Of a stretch of 64,000 nt of DNA, positions 17,701 to 26,618 are shown in pieces. The notes below the pieces were generated by a model. It was not told the DNA's origin. It saw only the letters and a program-made list of their open reading frames with translations, and made no database searches. Source of the DNA: Planctomycetota bacterium (GTDB lineage: Bacteria > Planctomycetota > B15-G4 > SIAN01); NCBI GenBank assembly GCA_028289345.1, contig JANQQL010000033.1, forward strand, positions 558,001 to 622,000. The letters are read 5' to 3'. A program made the position numbers and the translations under genes. Each line of letters starts with the position of its first letter. Position 1 is the stretch's first letter.

Positions 17701-17729
17701 TTGACCAGGTTTGCGCTACCTCCTATCAT
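17701..17729 (+). promoter_or_regulatory. Sigma70-type promoter of the first YVTN lipoprotein gene
   Basis: TTGACC (17701-17706) and TATCAT (17724-17729) lie exactly 17 bases apart, close to consensus and the best such pair I see in the window. It would give a leader of about 125 bases before the ATG at 17864, which has AAGGAGAA as ribosome site. Confidence 0.7.
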
Positions 17730-17743
17730 TCCCGGCTTTACGT

Positions 17744-17813
17744 CAGAAGCGCAAAGCCCTGAACGAGATCTTGCTGAGCGTCTCGGCTCAGGAGTTGAGC
17801 GATATTGCTTCTG
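17744..17813 (+). other. Foldable 5' leader of the lipoprotein mRNA
   Basis: CAGAAGC (17744-17750) can pair with GCTTCTG (17807-17813), enclosing a hairpin CTGAGC/GCTCAG (17774-17779 with 17786-17791, six-base loop). No known riboswitch class is recognised. It may only be a chance fold. Confidence 0.3.
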
Positions 17814-17863
17814 CACCTGGGGTGGCCGTTTCACGATCGACGTCCTGAAGGAGAACGATCCAC

Positions 17864-20800
17864 ATGCAAGGGAAGCTCTTCCAACGCTCCCATCAGAACT
17901 GGGCTCGGAGCCTTACGCTCGGGACCCTCTTGGCCGTGATCGGTTGCGGCGGAGGTGGTGGCGGAAACGGCAACGACAGCTTCGACAACAACCTGGATGA
18001 TCCGACGATCCTGGTTGCGGGACCCACCGGCCAGTATTCGTTGACGCCGATGGAAGCCAACGCGCGCATCACCGACCGCTCGACGAATGCGCTCGATGCA
18101 CCGCCGAGCTTGCCGGTGACGGTCAGTGGCGAGAACCACTACTTCCGCCTGGCGATGCCGTTCAAAATCGATCCGACCACGTTGTTGGACGCGACGGCCA
18201 CGGCATTCTCGACCCTGAATGGTCAGGTCACGGTCACCGACCAGGACGGCTTTCACATCCCGGGAATCGTGCTCATCAACGGCATCGATGCCGACGGAGT
18301 GGATCGCTCCGGTGAAGTGGGCTTTCCCGAGGACATCGACACGCGAGGCCAGAATCGCAACCTCGAACATGGCGATCGAAACGGAGTGCGTCGCGACGTG
18401 CTCCTGTATATCGCCGACGATGACGACGATCTCTCGACCTTCACCGCGTTCACGCGAGGCGGCGAATCGGTCACCTCACCTCTGTCCTTCGTGAACATCA
18501 CCCTCGGGACGGTCAACGGGGGCGTGACGATCAACGGACGCTGGACGATTTCCATCGGCGCCGACACCACTCCACCGCGCGTCGAGTGGGTTCGTGCCGA
18601 CCGGACCATCCCGGATCCCGCCAACCCTGGACAGACCTTGGTCGACGTCAACAGCTCATTCGTCATGCGCTTCAACAAGCCCATGATTCCGGAGACGGTG
18701 GGGCAGTCCGCGTTCCTCAACGGCATGCTCGCCGGAGAAGACTTCAACGCCAATCTTCCGGTCACCGGTGGCCTGCCTCCCAACCCTCATGTCACCCTGA
18801 CCATGGCGACCAACATCGGCGCCAGCACCCTGAACATTCCCTACGACGTCGAACCACTCAACACCAACAACCTGACACGATTCCGCTTCACTCCCATCGT
18901 GCCCTTGATTCCGAACAACACCTTGCGGTTCCGGGTTCGAGCCTTCAGCGCCGCCAGCTCTAGCGGGACCGCGGCGACCGACATCTTCGGCAACGCTTAC
19001 AACGGGCAGGCGGACATTCCCAACATCGGCGGCGGCAATCCTGACGTCGTTCTCGACTTTCAAACGGCAGAGGGTCCGGGAATTGTCAACATCCCGGTTT
19101 CCCCGGAAGTCGTCTACTGGCTTCCCCAGCAAGGCCGCGGCGTCGGCGCCATCGACCTGAACGGATTTGGTTTCACGACGAACACGCCGGGAGCCAAGAG
19201 TGATCGTCCGGAAGACGCGCTCATCATCACGACCGTTGGCAGATTCGACGCTTTGATCGGGCGGAGCCTGGACGGAATCCCGGTCGGCCCGGCAGACCAC
19301 AACCAATACAGCTACCCGGTCGGAACCGGCAGCTTCCTTTGGGGTGATCCCACGCTGAACCCAGGAAGCCAAACCCCCGACTTCGTCGACCCCACCGATC
19401 CCGGCAATCCGGGCACACCATTCCCAGGCGTCAACGAAGGATCCTCCGGATTCGAAACCTTGTGTCGTGATTCGAACGGTTCGGTCATCCTCACCGGGGA
19501 AACCGGAGGGGAAATCGGAATCGCCGCCGACCTGGCAGTTGGCGAGTTCCTCGACACCATTTATTTCGACAAGACCAACTTCAACGCATCCGTCCCGTTC
19601 CGTGACATCACGGCGCTGTTCGGTGGTACGACGGGAGGAATCCTGTTCGGCAACACCTTCACCGTCGACCGAAACTTGATTGCCGTTCCCCCGACCCCGA
19701 ATCCGCCTCCGATGCGCTACTGGGTCGGTCTTCCTCAGTTGGACGTGGTGATCGACCAAGCCGACCCGGTGAACTCTGCGTTCCTTATCGAAGGCGCCGA
19801 AGTGTTCCCGAACACGACCTGGTTCCAGGGTTGGCAGGTCCTGCGACCGAATCCAGAGAACCCGGGGATCGGTCCCGACGTCACCATCTTCCCCCATGCC
19901 AACGTGGGACCACGGCCCGAGCTCAGCTGGACCTCGACCGGCAGTGGGACCGGCATCCAGTTCCCGCCCACCGGCCTCACTTACGGTGCTCGCCAGCAGA
20001 TCGGCAACTTCCTCTACGTCACCGACGTCGAGAACCGACTGCTGCATGCGGTCAACTCGAACAACATGCGGGTGATCAACAGCATCCCGCTGCCGGACCC
20101 GAACGGCCTCGGGATCGCGCCGAACAGCCAGTGGCTGTACGTCTCCAACTTCGGCGACGACACCCTCTCGGTCGTCGACACCGATCCGCTCTCGCCCACG
20201 TTCCACACCGAGATTTCTCGAATCAAGACGGGACGTGGTCCACGATCCGTCGCGGTGCAGCCAGACTTCGAGGACGTCTACGTGTGCGACTTCCTCGGCG
20301 ACACGATTACCATCATCGATCCAGAAAGCCTTTCGGTCCGAAAGACCCTCACTCAGTTGCTGAACGGACCATTCGACATCAGCCTGACGGGACGCCAAGG
20401 AAACCCGTCCAGCATCGCCCCGTTCGGTTTCCAGAGCGGCATCTTCTTCGGCTACGTCAGCAATCTCGAAGGCAACAGCCTGGTGGTCCTGGAATCCGGC
20501 CCTGACGGGCCTCAAGGCATCGGGATCGACAATGTGCGCGGCGAGATTCCGACCGGCGACGAAGACCCGCCGATCATTGCTCCCCGCGGGCTCTGCTACT
20601 CGCCGTTCAAGAATTCGCAGAACTTCGATGCCGGAGGCGTTTTCGTGGCCCACCGAGACGAGGAAGGATTCGGCCGGGTCAGCCACGTGCAGTTCACCAA
20701 CCAGGCACAGTTCGGCGTGATCACCATCAACCAGCCGCCGGGATCCTTGATTCCGCCTGGCTTCACCGAACGAAACTTCGAAGTGGTGGCCGCTTGGGGG

Positions 20801-21142
20801 CAAAGCAACGACAATCGCCTCGCCGGCTTCATTCCGACCGACGTCACTCTTGCGGACATGACCGTGGAGGTCTACCAGGCGAATCCGGCGCAGGCTCCGA
20901 ACCAGTCCTTGTCGGGTTCCCCGGTCAATCCCATCAAGGTGGGGACCATCAACTCGCGGAACCACTTCGTGTACGTCCCACCGGCCCTGATCCCGGTTTG
21001 GCAGCCGGACCGCTTGTACGTGTCTTTCCAAGATGCGGACGTGGTCCAAGTGCTCGACCCGAGTCTCGCCGGCGTGATCATCAACGAAACCGATTCCGCC
21101 AAGGGCGGCATCAAGAAACTGATGACCTTCTATCACCAATAG
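17864..21142 (+). CDS. Large YVTN-type beta-propeller lipoprotein with Ig-like domain (paralogue A)
   Basis: 1,092 residues. A signal peptide ends in lipobox LLAVIGC (Cys about 28), followed by a poly-Gly linker, so it should be anchored in a membrane and face outward. Around 232-290 an Ig-like segment (PPRVEWVRADRT...FVMRFNKPMIPETVG) resembles SbsA-type bacterial Ig domains. Residues about 705-900 contain YVTN propeller blades such as YVTDVENRLLHAVNSNNM and WLYVSNFGDDTLSVVD. The rest has no family I know. Its architecture and many phrases recur in the protein at 21967-25296 (GxYSLTPxxAN, VEPLNTNNL, SARQQIGN-type motifs). Function unknown; adhesion or surface structure is a guess. Confidence 0.85.
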   Translation: MQGKLFQRSHQNWARSLTLGTLLAVIGCGGGGGGNGNDSFDNNLDDPTILVAGPTGQYSLTPMEANARITDRSTNALDAPPSLPVTVSGENHYFRLAMPFKIDPTTLLDATATAFSTLNGQVTVTDQDGFHIPGIVLINGIDADGVDRSGEVGFPEDIDTRGQNRNLEHGDRNGVRRDVLLYIADDDDDLSTFTAFTRGGESVTSPLSFVNITLGTVNGGVTINGRWTISIGADTTPPRVEWVRADRTIPDPANPGQTLVDVNSSFVMRFNKPMIPETVGQSAFLNGMLAGEDFNANLPVTGGLPPNPHVTLTMATNIGASTLNIPYDVEPLNTNNLTRFRFTPIVPLIPNNTLRFRVRAFSAASSSGTAATDIFGNAYNGQADIPNIGGGNPDVVLDFQTAEGPGIVNIPVSPEVVYWLPQQGRGVGAIDLNGFGFTTNTPGAKSDRPEDALIITTVGRFDALIGRSLDGIPVGPADHNQYSYPVGTGSFLWGDPTLNPGSQTPDFVDPTDPGNPGTPFPGVNEGSSGFETLCRDSNGSVILTGETGGEIGIAADLAVGEFLDTIYFDKTNFNASVPFRDITALFGGTTGGILFGNTFTVDRNLIAVPPTPNPPPMRYWVGLPQLDVVIDQADPVNSAFLIEGAEVFPNTTWFQGWQVLRPNPENPGIGPDVTIFPHANVGPRPELSWTSTGSGTGIQFPPTGLTYGARQQIGNFLYVTDVENRLLHAVNSNNMRVINSIPLPDPNGLGIAPNSQWLYVSNFGDDTLSVVDTDPLSPTFHTEISRIKTGRGPRSVAVQPDFEDVYVCDFLGDTITIIDPESLSVRKTLTQLLNGPFDISLTGRQGNPSSIAPFGFQSGIFFGYVSNLEGNSLVVLESGPDGPQGIGIDNVRGEIPTGDEDPPIIAPRGLCYSPFKNSQNFDAGGVFVAHRDEEGFGRVSHVQFTNQAQFGVITINQPPGSLIPPGFTERNFEVVAAWGQSNDNRLAGFIPTDVTLADMTVEVYQANPAQAPNQSLSGSPVNPIKVGTINSRNHFVYVPPALIPVWQPDRLYVSFQDADVVQVLDPSLAGVIINETDSAKGGIKKLMTFYHQ

Positions 21143-21145
21143 ACC

Positions 21146-21931
21146 GTGACGATTCGATCCCTCAATCCCGCAGAGAAGACCCCTCGTGACGTACGCGGCA
21201 TGTTTGACGACATCGCTCCGCGGTACGACCTTCTCAACCGCCTACTGTCTCTCGGCATCGACCGCCATTGGCGCCGCGCGTGCGTCGGCGAGGCGCTTGC
21301 CGGGCGGAAGGACGCGAGGGTTCTGGACTTGTGCTGTGGCACCGGCGATCTGTCGCTGGAATTCGACCGCAGCGCACGGACCCAGCGGGTGTTTGGGTCG
21401 GACTTCTCCCAGCAGATGCTCCGACGAGCGGTGCACAAATCTCGTCGCCAGTCGTTGGAGTGGGTGGCGGCGGACAGCCAACACCTTCCTTTTCAGAGTG
21501 CCTCGTTCGACGTGGTGTCCGTGGCGTTTGGCCTGCGCAACTTGGTCGCGCCGCAAGAAAGCCTGCGCGAGTGGTCACGGGTCCTGGCTCCGGGAGGCAC
21601 TCTCGCGATCCTGGAGTTCTATCAATCCCGCAGCCGAGGTCTGGCTTCCTTGTTCCGGTTCTATTTCCGGTCCATCTTGCCGACCGTGGGAGGACTCTTG
21701 AGCGGGGCCCAACAGTTTCACGCGTACCGCTATCTGCCAGAGTCTGTCGAATCCTTCGCCTCTCCTGGCGAAGTGAACGACTGGGTGCAGGGCGCGGGGA
21801 TCCAAGTTCAAGAACACAAGTCTTTCCTGCAGGGAGCCGTGGGGTTGCTGATCGGCAGGAAAATCGAAACACCGAACCAAGCAACCCATTGCAGCAACTC
21901 GCCTTCCCCCGTGGGGGCGACTTCCCCCTGA
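21146..21931 (+). CDS. menG: Demethylmenaquinone methyltransferase (UbiE/MenG family)
   Basis: 261 residues. SAM-dependent C-methyltransferase completing menaquinone (or ubiquinone) synthesis. Family blocks are VRGMFDDIAPRYDLLNRLLS, HWRRACV, motif I VLDLCCGTGDLSLEF, DFSQQMLRRA, LPFQSASFDVVSVAFGLRN and LAPGGTLAILEF. GTG 21146 lies four bases after the stop of the preceding lipoprotein gene. The last 20 residues are a Ser/Pro-rich tail outside the family. It sits between two lipoprotein paralogues, apart from ubiX and ubiA at 26-27.5 kb but on the same strand, and may share their transcript. Confidence 0.92.
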   Translation: MTIRSLNPAEKTPRDVRGMFDDIAPRYDLLNRLLSLGIDRHWRRACVGEALAGRKDARVLDLCCGTGDLSLEFDRSARTQRVFGSDFSQQMLRRAVHKSRRQSLEWVAADSQHLPFQSASFDVVSVAFGLRNLVAPQESLREWSRVLAPGGTLAILEFYQSRSRGLASLFRFYFRSILPTVGGLLSGAQQFHAYRYLPESVESFASPGEVNDWVQGAGIQVQEHKSFLQGAVGLLIGRKIETPNQATHCSNSPSPVGATSP

Positions 21932-21966
21932 CCGGGTCAGCCGACTTCAATCAAGGAGCCGCAACC

Positions 21967-24900
21967 GTGCGGAGAACATGGAAGCCTTCGATTCGCCCCT
22001 TGGCCAGCGTCAGCATGATGGCGTTGGTGGTCTCCTGCGGAGGAGGGGGGGGATCCTCCAATCCTCGCAACACCGGCGTGGACATCACTGACCCAGTGAT
22101 TCCCTTGGTCGGAACGACGGGCAAGTATTCGCTGACTCCCGAGCAGGCCAACGCCGCCTTCAACGCGCCGGTGCTGACCCCACCGCCGTTGATGCCGACC
22201 GCGGCTCAGAACAACCAGAATCAGTTCCTGCGCCTCGAGTGCCCATTCGAAGTGGATCCGGCGTCGATCATTACGCCAGACCCACTTCTGCAACCGTTCT
22301 CCCAACTGACCGGGACGATCACCATCTCGGACGAGATCGGAAACCACCTGCGCTGCGTCGTGGTGGTCAACGGACGGGACGCGTTCGGCGTGGATCGAAC
22401 CGGAGACGTCGGCTTTCCCAGCTCCCTGACCGCCTCGGGCAAGGACCTCAACGTCGGCCCGGGGGTGATTCTCTTCATCGCCGACGACGGGGACGGAGAC
22501 CTGTCGACGATCGCCTCCTTCGGCGGGCGCCTCTCGGACAGCGATTCTCGCGCGGACACCACCGAGATCACCCAGATCCGCTTGACGGTGGCGGAGATCA
22601 ATGGCCGTCGCATCGATGGGTTCTACACGGTGACCGTCGGCAACCTGGGGGATTCGGACATGCTATCTCCGACCCTCATCTCGGTGGTCGCCGACTCTCC
22701 GAACCCTGCCAACCCGCTGGCCCTCAACGAAGCGGCCACTTCGACCAAGTTCCGCATCCGCTTCAACGAACCTTGCATTCCCACCACGGTTGGTCAGTCG
22801 GTGGAACTGAATGATCCGTTGTTCTACCTGGGCAACCTGCCACGTCCGAATGCTCCGCCGAGACCGTTGCCGAACCTGCATCTTCGGCTGACCCCGGTGG
22901 CGCTGGCACCCGGAGCCATGGTCGCCCCCATCTTCGTTCCTTGCGACGTGACGCCGCTGAACTCGAACAACCTGTCGGTGTACATCGCCCGACCGCTGAT
23001 CGAGCTGCCGGCGTTCTCGACGGTCACGGTGGTGATTGCTGACGCGACTGCCAACATGGACATCGGAGGGAACTCCTTCGCGGCCCTGGACTTCGCCGGA
23101 AACATCTTTTCCCCCGGCGCCGACCAAGAGCGGGAATTCGAAATCGGTCCGGGTCGTAGCCCGGTCAACGCTCCCGTTTCTCCGGAAGCCATCTATTGGC
23201 TGCCCTCTGGCTTGAGGGGACTCGGCGCGATCGACTTGAATGGCATGGGCTTCAACACCAACAAGCCCGGCGCCAACGCGGGAGACTTCCGCAAGGCCGC
23301 GATCATCACCCGGCCCTACGTTCCACCAAACTTCACCACGGGGATGAACCTGATCAACGGCCGTGCACTGTCCGCTTTGCCCGTGGGCGCCGCCCACAAC
23401 CAGTACGCCTGGCCGGTGGGAACCGGAGGCTACAGCTACGGCCCGGGCGATCCGAACACGCCAGACTGGGCGGACCCGGCAGATATGGGGAATCCCGGAA
23501 CGCCAGTCCCCGGCATCAACGAGATGTCCAGCGGTTTCGAGTCTCTGGTTCGTGACGCGGCCGGAGAAATCATTCTGACCGGCCGACGTTTCTCGGAAGT
23601 GGGAACGGTGAACGACATCGCCGTCGGTGAGTTCCTGGACATGACGATCTTCGACACCGGGAACTTCAACGCTTCGGCGGGGCAACATCAGAGCCTGTTC
23701 TTCCCCGCGGTGCGAACCGGTGTTCCTTCCAACTCGATCGGAGAACCCCCGGTTCCCAATCCGCCGCCCTCGCGTTACTGGGTAGGACTGCAGCCCATCG
23801 ACCTGGTGGTGGATCAAGCCGGCCGTGGCGCTCAGATGATCGAAGGCGAAGAAATCTGGGCCGGTGACCAGTCGTTCACCGCGTTCCTCAATCTGGGAGT
23901 GGCGCCCTCGATCCAGCTGTTCCCCCAGAGCTATCAGTGGGTTTTGCCGAACCCGGACGGAATGTCTCTGCCGGACGTTCCGCCTCCGCATCTGACGATG
24001 GTTCCCTCGAATCAGATCCCCTCGTTCTCGGCCAGTGGTAGCGGGCCTCCGGCCGCGCTCCACATTTTCCCCTACCTTGGCCAGGCCATCGGACCGACTC
24101 CCCAATCCGCGACCGCGGGGCTCGCGGTTCCTTACTCCGCTCGCCAGCAGATCGGCAACTACCTGTACGTCACCGACGTCGAGAACCGTCAGCTTCACGC
24201 ACTCAATTCCAACACCTTCGAGATCATCGAGAGCATTGACCTACCGGATCCGACCGGTCTCGGCATCTCCAGCGAATCGCGGTACCTATTCGTCAGCAAC
24301 TCGGCGGACGATTCGCTATCGATCATCGGCTGCGACCCTCGGGAGTTGGACTTTCACCAGGAAATCGCCCGGGTTCAGGTCGGGGCCGGTCCCAACACGG
24401 TTTCCGTCCAGCCGGACGACGAAGACGTGTTCGTCGGAAACCTGGGAGACAACTCGGTCAGCATTGTGAGCTTCGGTTCGTTCACCGTTCGTCGCTCCGT
24501 GAACGCGCTCATCTCGACCCCGACAGAGATCATTTGCAGCCCGCGCCAGTCCGGGTTCGGGTTCCTGACCGGCATCTACCAGACCTACATCGCCAACACG
24601 ACAGCGAACAGCATCGTGGTGTACGAGTCGGGTCCAGACGGTCCTCAGGGGATCGGCTGCAACAACATCGTGGGCGCCTTGCCGACCGACGAGCAGCCAG
24701 AGATCGACTTCCTAGAACCGCGGGGCATGTGCTACTCGCCGTTCCCGAATCCTCAGGGATTGATCGCGGGGGGAGTGTTCATTGCTCATCGCGACACGAG
24801 TGGGGTGGGGGTGGTCAGCCATCTTCAGTTCACTCACCAGGTCATTCCTGGACCGCTGCCTTGCGCGCCGCCGCCACGGTTCTTCCAGGTGCCGAAGGGT

Positions 24901-25296
24901 TTCAACGACCGCAGCTTTGAGGTGGTCGCCCAGTGGGGACTCAATGAGACCAATCTGCTGCTCGGAACACGTCCCGTGTCCGTGGTGCTGCCGGACATCC
25001 GCCGCTCCAACTACATGCGAGTGCCGACGGACCGGCCGAACAATTCGGACATGGGATTCGACCTTCGCGGCAACCCCGCCTTCAACTCACGGTTCCCGGT
25101 TCGCAACGCGTTCCAAAACGTCAGTCTCGACACCCGGCCCACGGTGCCAGCGTGGGAACCGGATCGCTTGTATGTCGCGTTCGAGGACACCGATGTGGTC
25201 CAGGTGTTGGACCCGGTGATCACCGGACGAACCGTGGGAACCGTCGAAGCCACGGGAGTCGGCGTGAGGAAGCTCGTCACCTACTTCAAACAGTAG
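21967..25296 (+). CDS. Large YVTN-type beta-propeller lipoprotein (paralogue B)
   Basis: 1,109 residues from GTG 21967, which has AAGGAG ten bases upstream and gives a compact lipoprotein signal (RRTWKPS..., lipobox ALVVSC, Cys about 24) followed by GGGGGSS. The open frame extends back to 21268, but that part overlaps menG and is a shadow. It parallels paralogue A throughout: FRIRFNEPCIPTTVGQSVEL in the Ig-like region, PVSPEAIYWLPSGLRGLGAI mid-way, then propeller blades YVTDVENRQLHALNSNTFEI and YLFVSNSADDSLSIIG from about residue 732. It ends in a VVQVLDP...VRKLVTYF block shared with A. Function unknown; the pair probably arose by duplication. Confidence 0.85.
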   Translation: MRRTWKPSIRPLASVSMMALVVSCGGGGGSSNPRNTGVDITDPVIPLVGTTGKYSLTPEQANAAFNAPVLTPPPLMPTAAQNNQNQFLRLECPFEVDPASIITPDPLLQPFSQLTGTITISDEIGNHLRCVVVVNGRDAFGVDRTGDVGFPSSLTASGKDLNVGPGVILFIADDGDGDLSTIASFGGRLSDSDSRADTTEITQIRLTVAEINGRRIDGFYTVTVGNLGDSDMLSPTLISVVADSPNPANPLALNEAATSTKFRIRFNEPCIPTTVGQSVELNDPLFYLGNLPRPNAPPRPLPNLHLRLTPVALAPGAMVAPIFVPCDVTPLNSNNLSVYIARPLIELPAFSTVTVVIADATANMDIGGNSFAALDFAGNIFSPGADQEREFEIGPGRSPVNAPVSPEAIYWLPSGLRGLGAIDLNGMGFNTNKPGANAGDFRKAAIITRPYVPPNFTTGMNLINGRALSALPVGAAHNQYAWPVGTGGYSYGPGDPNTPDWADPADMGNPGTPVPGINEMSSGFESLVRDAAGEIILTGRRFSEVGTVNDIAVGEFLDMTIFDTGNFNASAGQHQSLFFPAVRTGVPSNSIGEPPVPNPPPSRYWVGLQPIDLVVDQAGRGAQMIEGEEIWAGDQSFTAFLNLGVAPSIQLFPQSYQWVLPNPDGMSLPDVPPPHLTMVPSNQIPSFSASGSGPPAALHIFPYLGQAIGPTPQSATAGLAVPYSARQQIGNYLYVTDVENRQLHALNSNTFEIIESIDLPDPTGLGISSESRYLFVSNSADDSLSIIGCDPRELDFHQEIARVQVGAGPNTVSVQPDDEDVFVGNLGDNSVSIVSFGSFTVRRSVNALISTPTEIICSPRQSGFGFLTGIYQTYIANTTANSIVVYESGPDGPQGIGCNNIVGALPTDEQPEIDFLEPRGMCYSPFPNPQGLIAGGVFIAHRDTSGVGVVSHLQFTHQVIPGPLPCAPPPRFFQVPKGFNDRSFEVVAQWGLNETNLLLGTRPVSVVLPDIRRSNYMRVPTDRPNNSDMGFDLRGNPAFNSRFPVRNAFQNVSLDTRPTVPAWEPDRLYVAFEDTDVVQVLDPVITGRTVGTVEATGVGVRKLVTYFKQ

Positions 25297-25308
25297 ACTT
25301 CGCCGCCC

Positions 25309-26031
25309 ATGGGGAGGGGGGCTCGAGCCGCGAATCTGGACGTGGCGACGTATCTGGCGTGGACCAGAGACGTCGCTGTGTCCTGTGTCCTGATTTTGCC
25401 GCTCCTGGTGGCTTACGAGATCGGGGTGCTTCGTGCGGACATCGGCTACCGGAACTCTGCCGAGCTGGTCTGGAAAGGCCTGTTTCAGGGAGTCTCCCCC
25501 TGGGTCCACCACCTGCTCCTCCTGGCGATCGCGGCGGTGGCGTGGGAAACCACTCGTCGCCGAATTCCGACCTACCGATTGCTCCCGGTGCTGCTGCTGG
25601 AGTCCTTGCTGCTGGCACTGCTGCTTGGGCCGGTGGTGGGGGCCATGGTGAACGGCTGGGGGCTGAAACCGGCCGCTCCGACAACTGGCACCACCGAGTT
25701 CCTGCTCTCCCTGGGCGCGGGAATCTACGAGGAGCTGTTCTTCCGACTGCTCCTCCTGGCGGGCCTCCATGGGGTCCTTTGCCGCGCCTTGGGCATCGAC
25801 TGGCGCATGTCCGTGGCCAGCGCGGTGTTGGTCTCCGCCACGGCGTTCAGCGTGTACCACCATCTCGGCCCGCTGGGAGATCCCTGGAGCTGGGGGGCTC
25901 TCGGGTTCCGATTCGTCGCGGGTATAGTCCTGGGCTGCTTGTTCGTCGTACGAGGCCTCGCCGTCTGTGTGTATCTGCACGCCTTCTATGACATCTTCCA
26001 GGACTTGAAAGCAGCGGAACTTCTCCCGTGA
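25309..26031 (+). CDS. CPBP-family intramembrane metalloprotease
   Basis: 240 residues with about six hydrophobic segments. The CPBP (CAAX protease/bacteriocin-processing, ABI) motifs are present: EELFFR (E141, E142, R146), a His pair in AFSVYHHLGP, and the last motif VYLHAFYD. These membrane proteases cleave unknown peptides or act in bacteriocin immunity or protein processing. The gene starts 12 bases after lipoprotein B and overlaps ubiX by GTGA, so it is co-transcribed with quinone genes. A functional link is not evident. Confidence 0.87.
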   Translation: MGRGARAANLDVATYLAWTRDVAVSCVLILPLLVAYEIGVLRADIGYRNSAELVWKGLFQGVSPWVHHLLLLAIAAVAWETTRRRIPTYRLLPVLLLESLLLALLLGPVVGAMVNGWGLKPAAPTTGTTEFLLSLGAGIYEELFFRLLLLAGLHGVLCRALGIDWRMSVASAVLVSATAFSVYHHLGPLGDPWSWGALGFRFVAGIVLGCLFVVRGLAVCVYLHAFYDIFQDLKAAELLP

Positions 26032-26618
26032 AACCTGTCGTCTTGGCCGTCACCGGAGCCTCCGGAGCGATCTACGGCCGCGCTCTGCTCCAGGCCTTGA
26101 CCTCTCAGGGACGCTCGGTGGAACTGGTGGTCTCTCCCGCCGGACAAAGGGTGGCCAAGGAGGAGCTTGACTTCTCCTACGAGCCCGAATCCCTTGCCCA
26201 GCTTCTGGGGGACAAGGCCAAGCTGGTGAATCGACATCCCTACGCCAACATTGGCGCCAGCATCGCCTCCGGATCGTTCCCGTGCCACGGCATGGCAGTC
26301 GTGCCGTGTTCCATGGGAACGGTGGGGCGGGTGGCCTCCGGCATTTCTCAAAACCTGGTGGAGCGCGCAGCTGAGGTCCAACTGAAGGAGCGGCGGCCCT
26401 TGGTCCTGCTGTTCCGCGAAAGCCCGCTATCCGTGCTCCACCTGGAAAACCTCCTGCGGCTGGCGCGCGCCGGGGCGACCGTTCTTCCCGCCGCACCCGG
26501 CTACTACGCCAAGCCGCAAACCATCGACGATTTGGTGCGCTTCTTGGTCGAGCGCTGTCTTCAGTCGTTGGGGGTGTTGCAGGACGCCAAGATCCAATGG
26601 ACGGGAGAAACGCCGTGA
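26028..26618 (+). CDS. ubiX: Flavin prenyltransferase UbiX
   Basis: 196 residues. It makes prenylated FMN, the cofactor of UbiD-type decarboxylases, from FMN and dimethylallyl phosphate. Visible are the FMN-binding start VLAVTGASGAIYGRALL, HPYANIGASIASGSF, the VVPCSMGTVGRVASG loop, PLVLLFRESPLSVLHLENL and PAAPGYYAKPQTIDDLV. GTG 26028 overlaps the upstream stop, and the ubiX stop overlaps the ubiA start. A UbiD partner is not in the window. Confidence 0.95.
   Translation: MKPVVLAVTGASGAIYGRALLQALTSQGRSVELVVSPAGQRVAKEELDFSYEPESLAQLLGDKAKLVNRHPYANIGASIASGSFPCHGMAVVPCSMGTVGRVASGISQNLVERAAEVQLKERRPLVLLFRESPLSVLHLENLLRLARAGATVLPAAPGYYAKPQTIDDLVRFLVERCLQSLGVLQDAKIQWTGETP

Larger units (their letters stand above)
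17202..17863. other. 662-base intergenic region between ruvB and the first large lipoprotein gene
   Basis: No gene supported. The left part should hold the ruvB promoter. A DnaA-box-like TTGTCCACA occurs once near 17492-17502. The right part carries a strong promoter (17701-17729) and a foldable leader (17744-17813). A short frame through the leader reads QKRKALNEILLSVSAQELSD before stopping at about 17850; it looks protein-like but has no start codon or ribosome site I can accept. Confidence 0.5.

Noticed and set aside
18656..21139. Minus-strand frame of 827 codons opposite lipoprotein A
   Set aside because: It has no signal, domain or ribosome site, while the plus strand has promoter, ribosome site, lipobox and propeller repeats.
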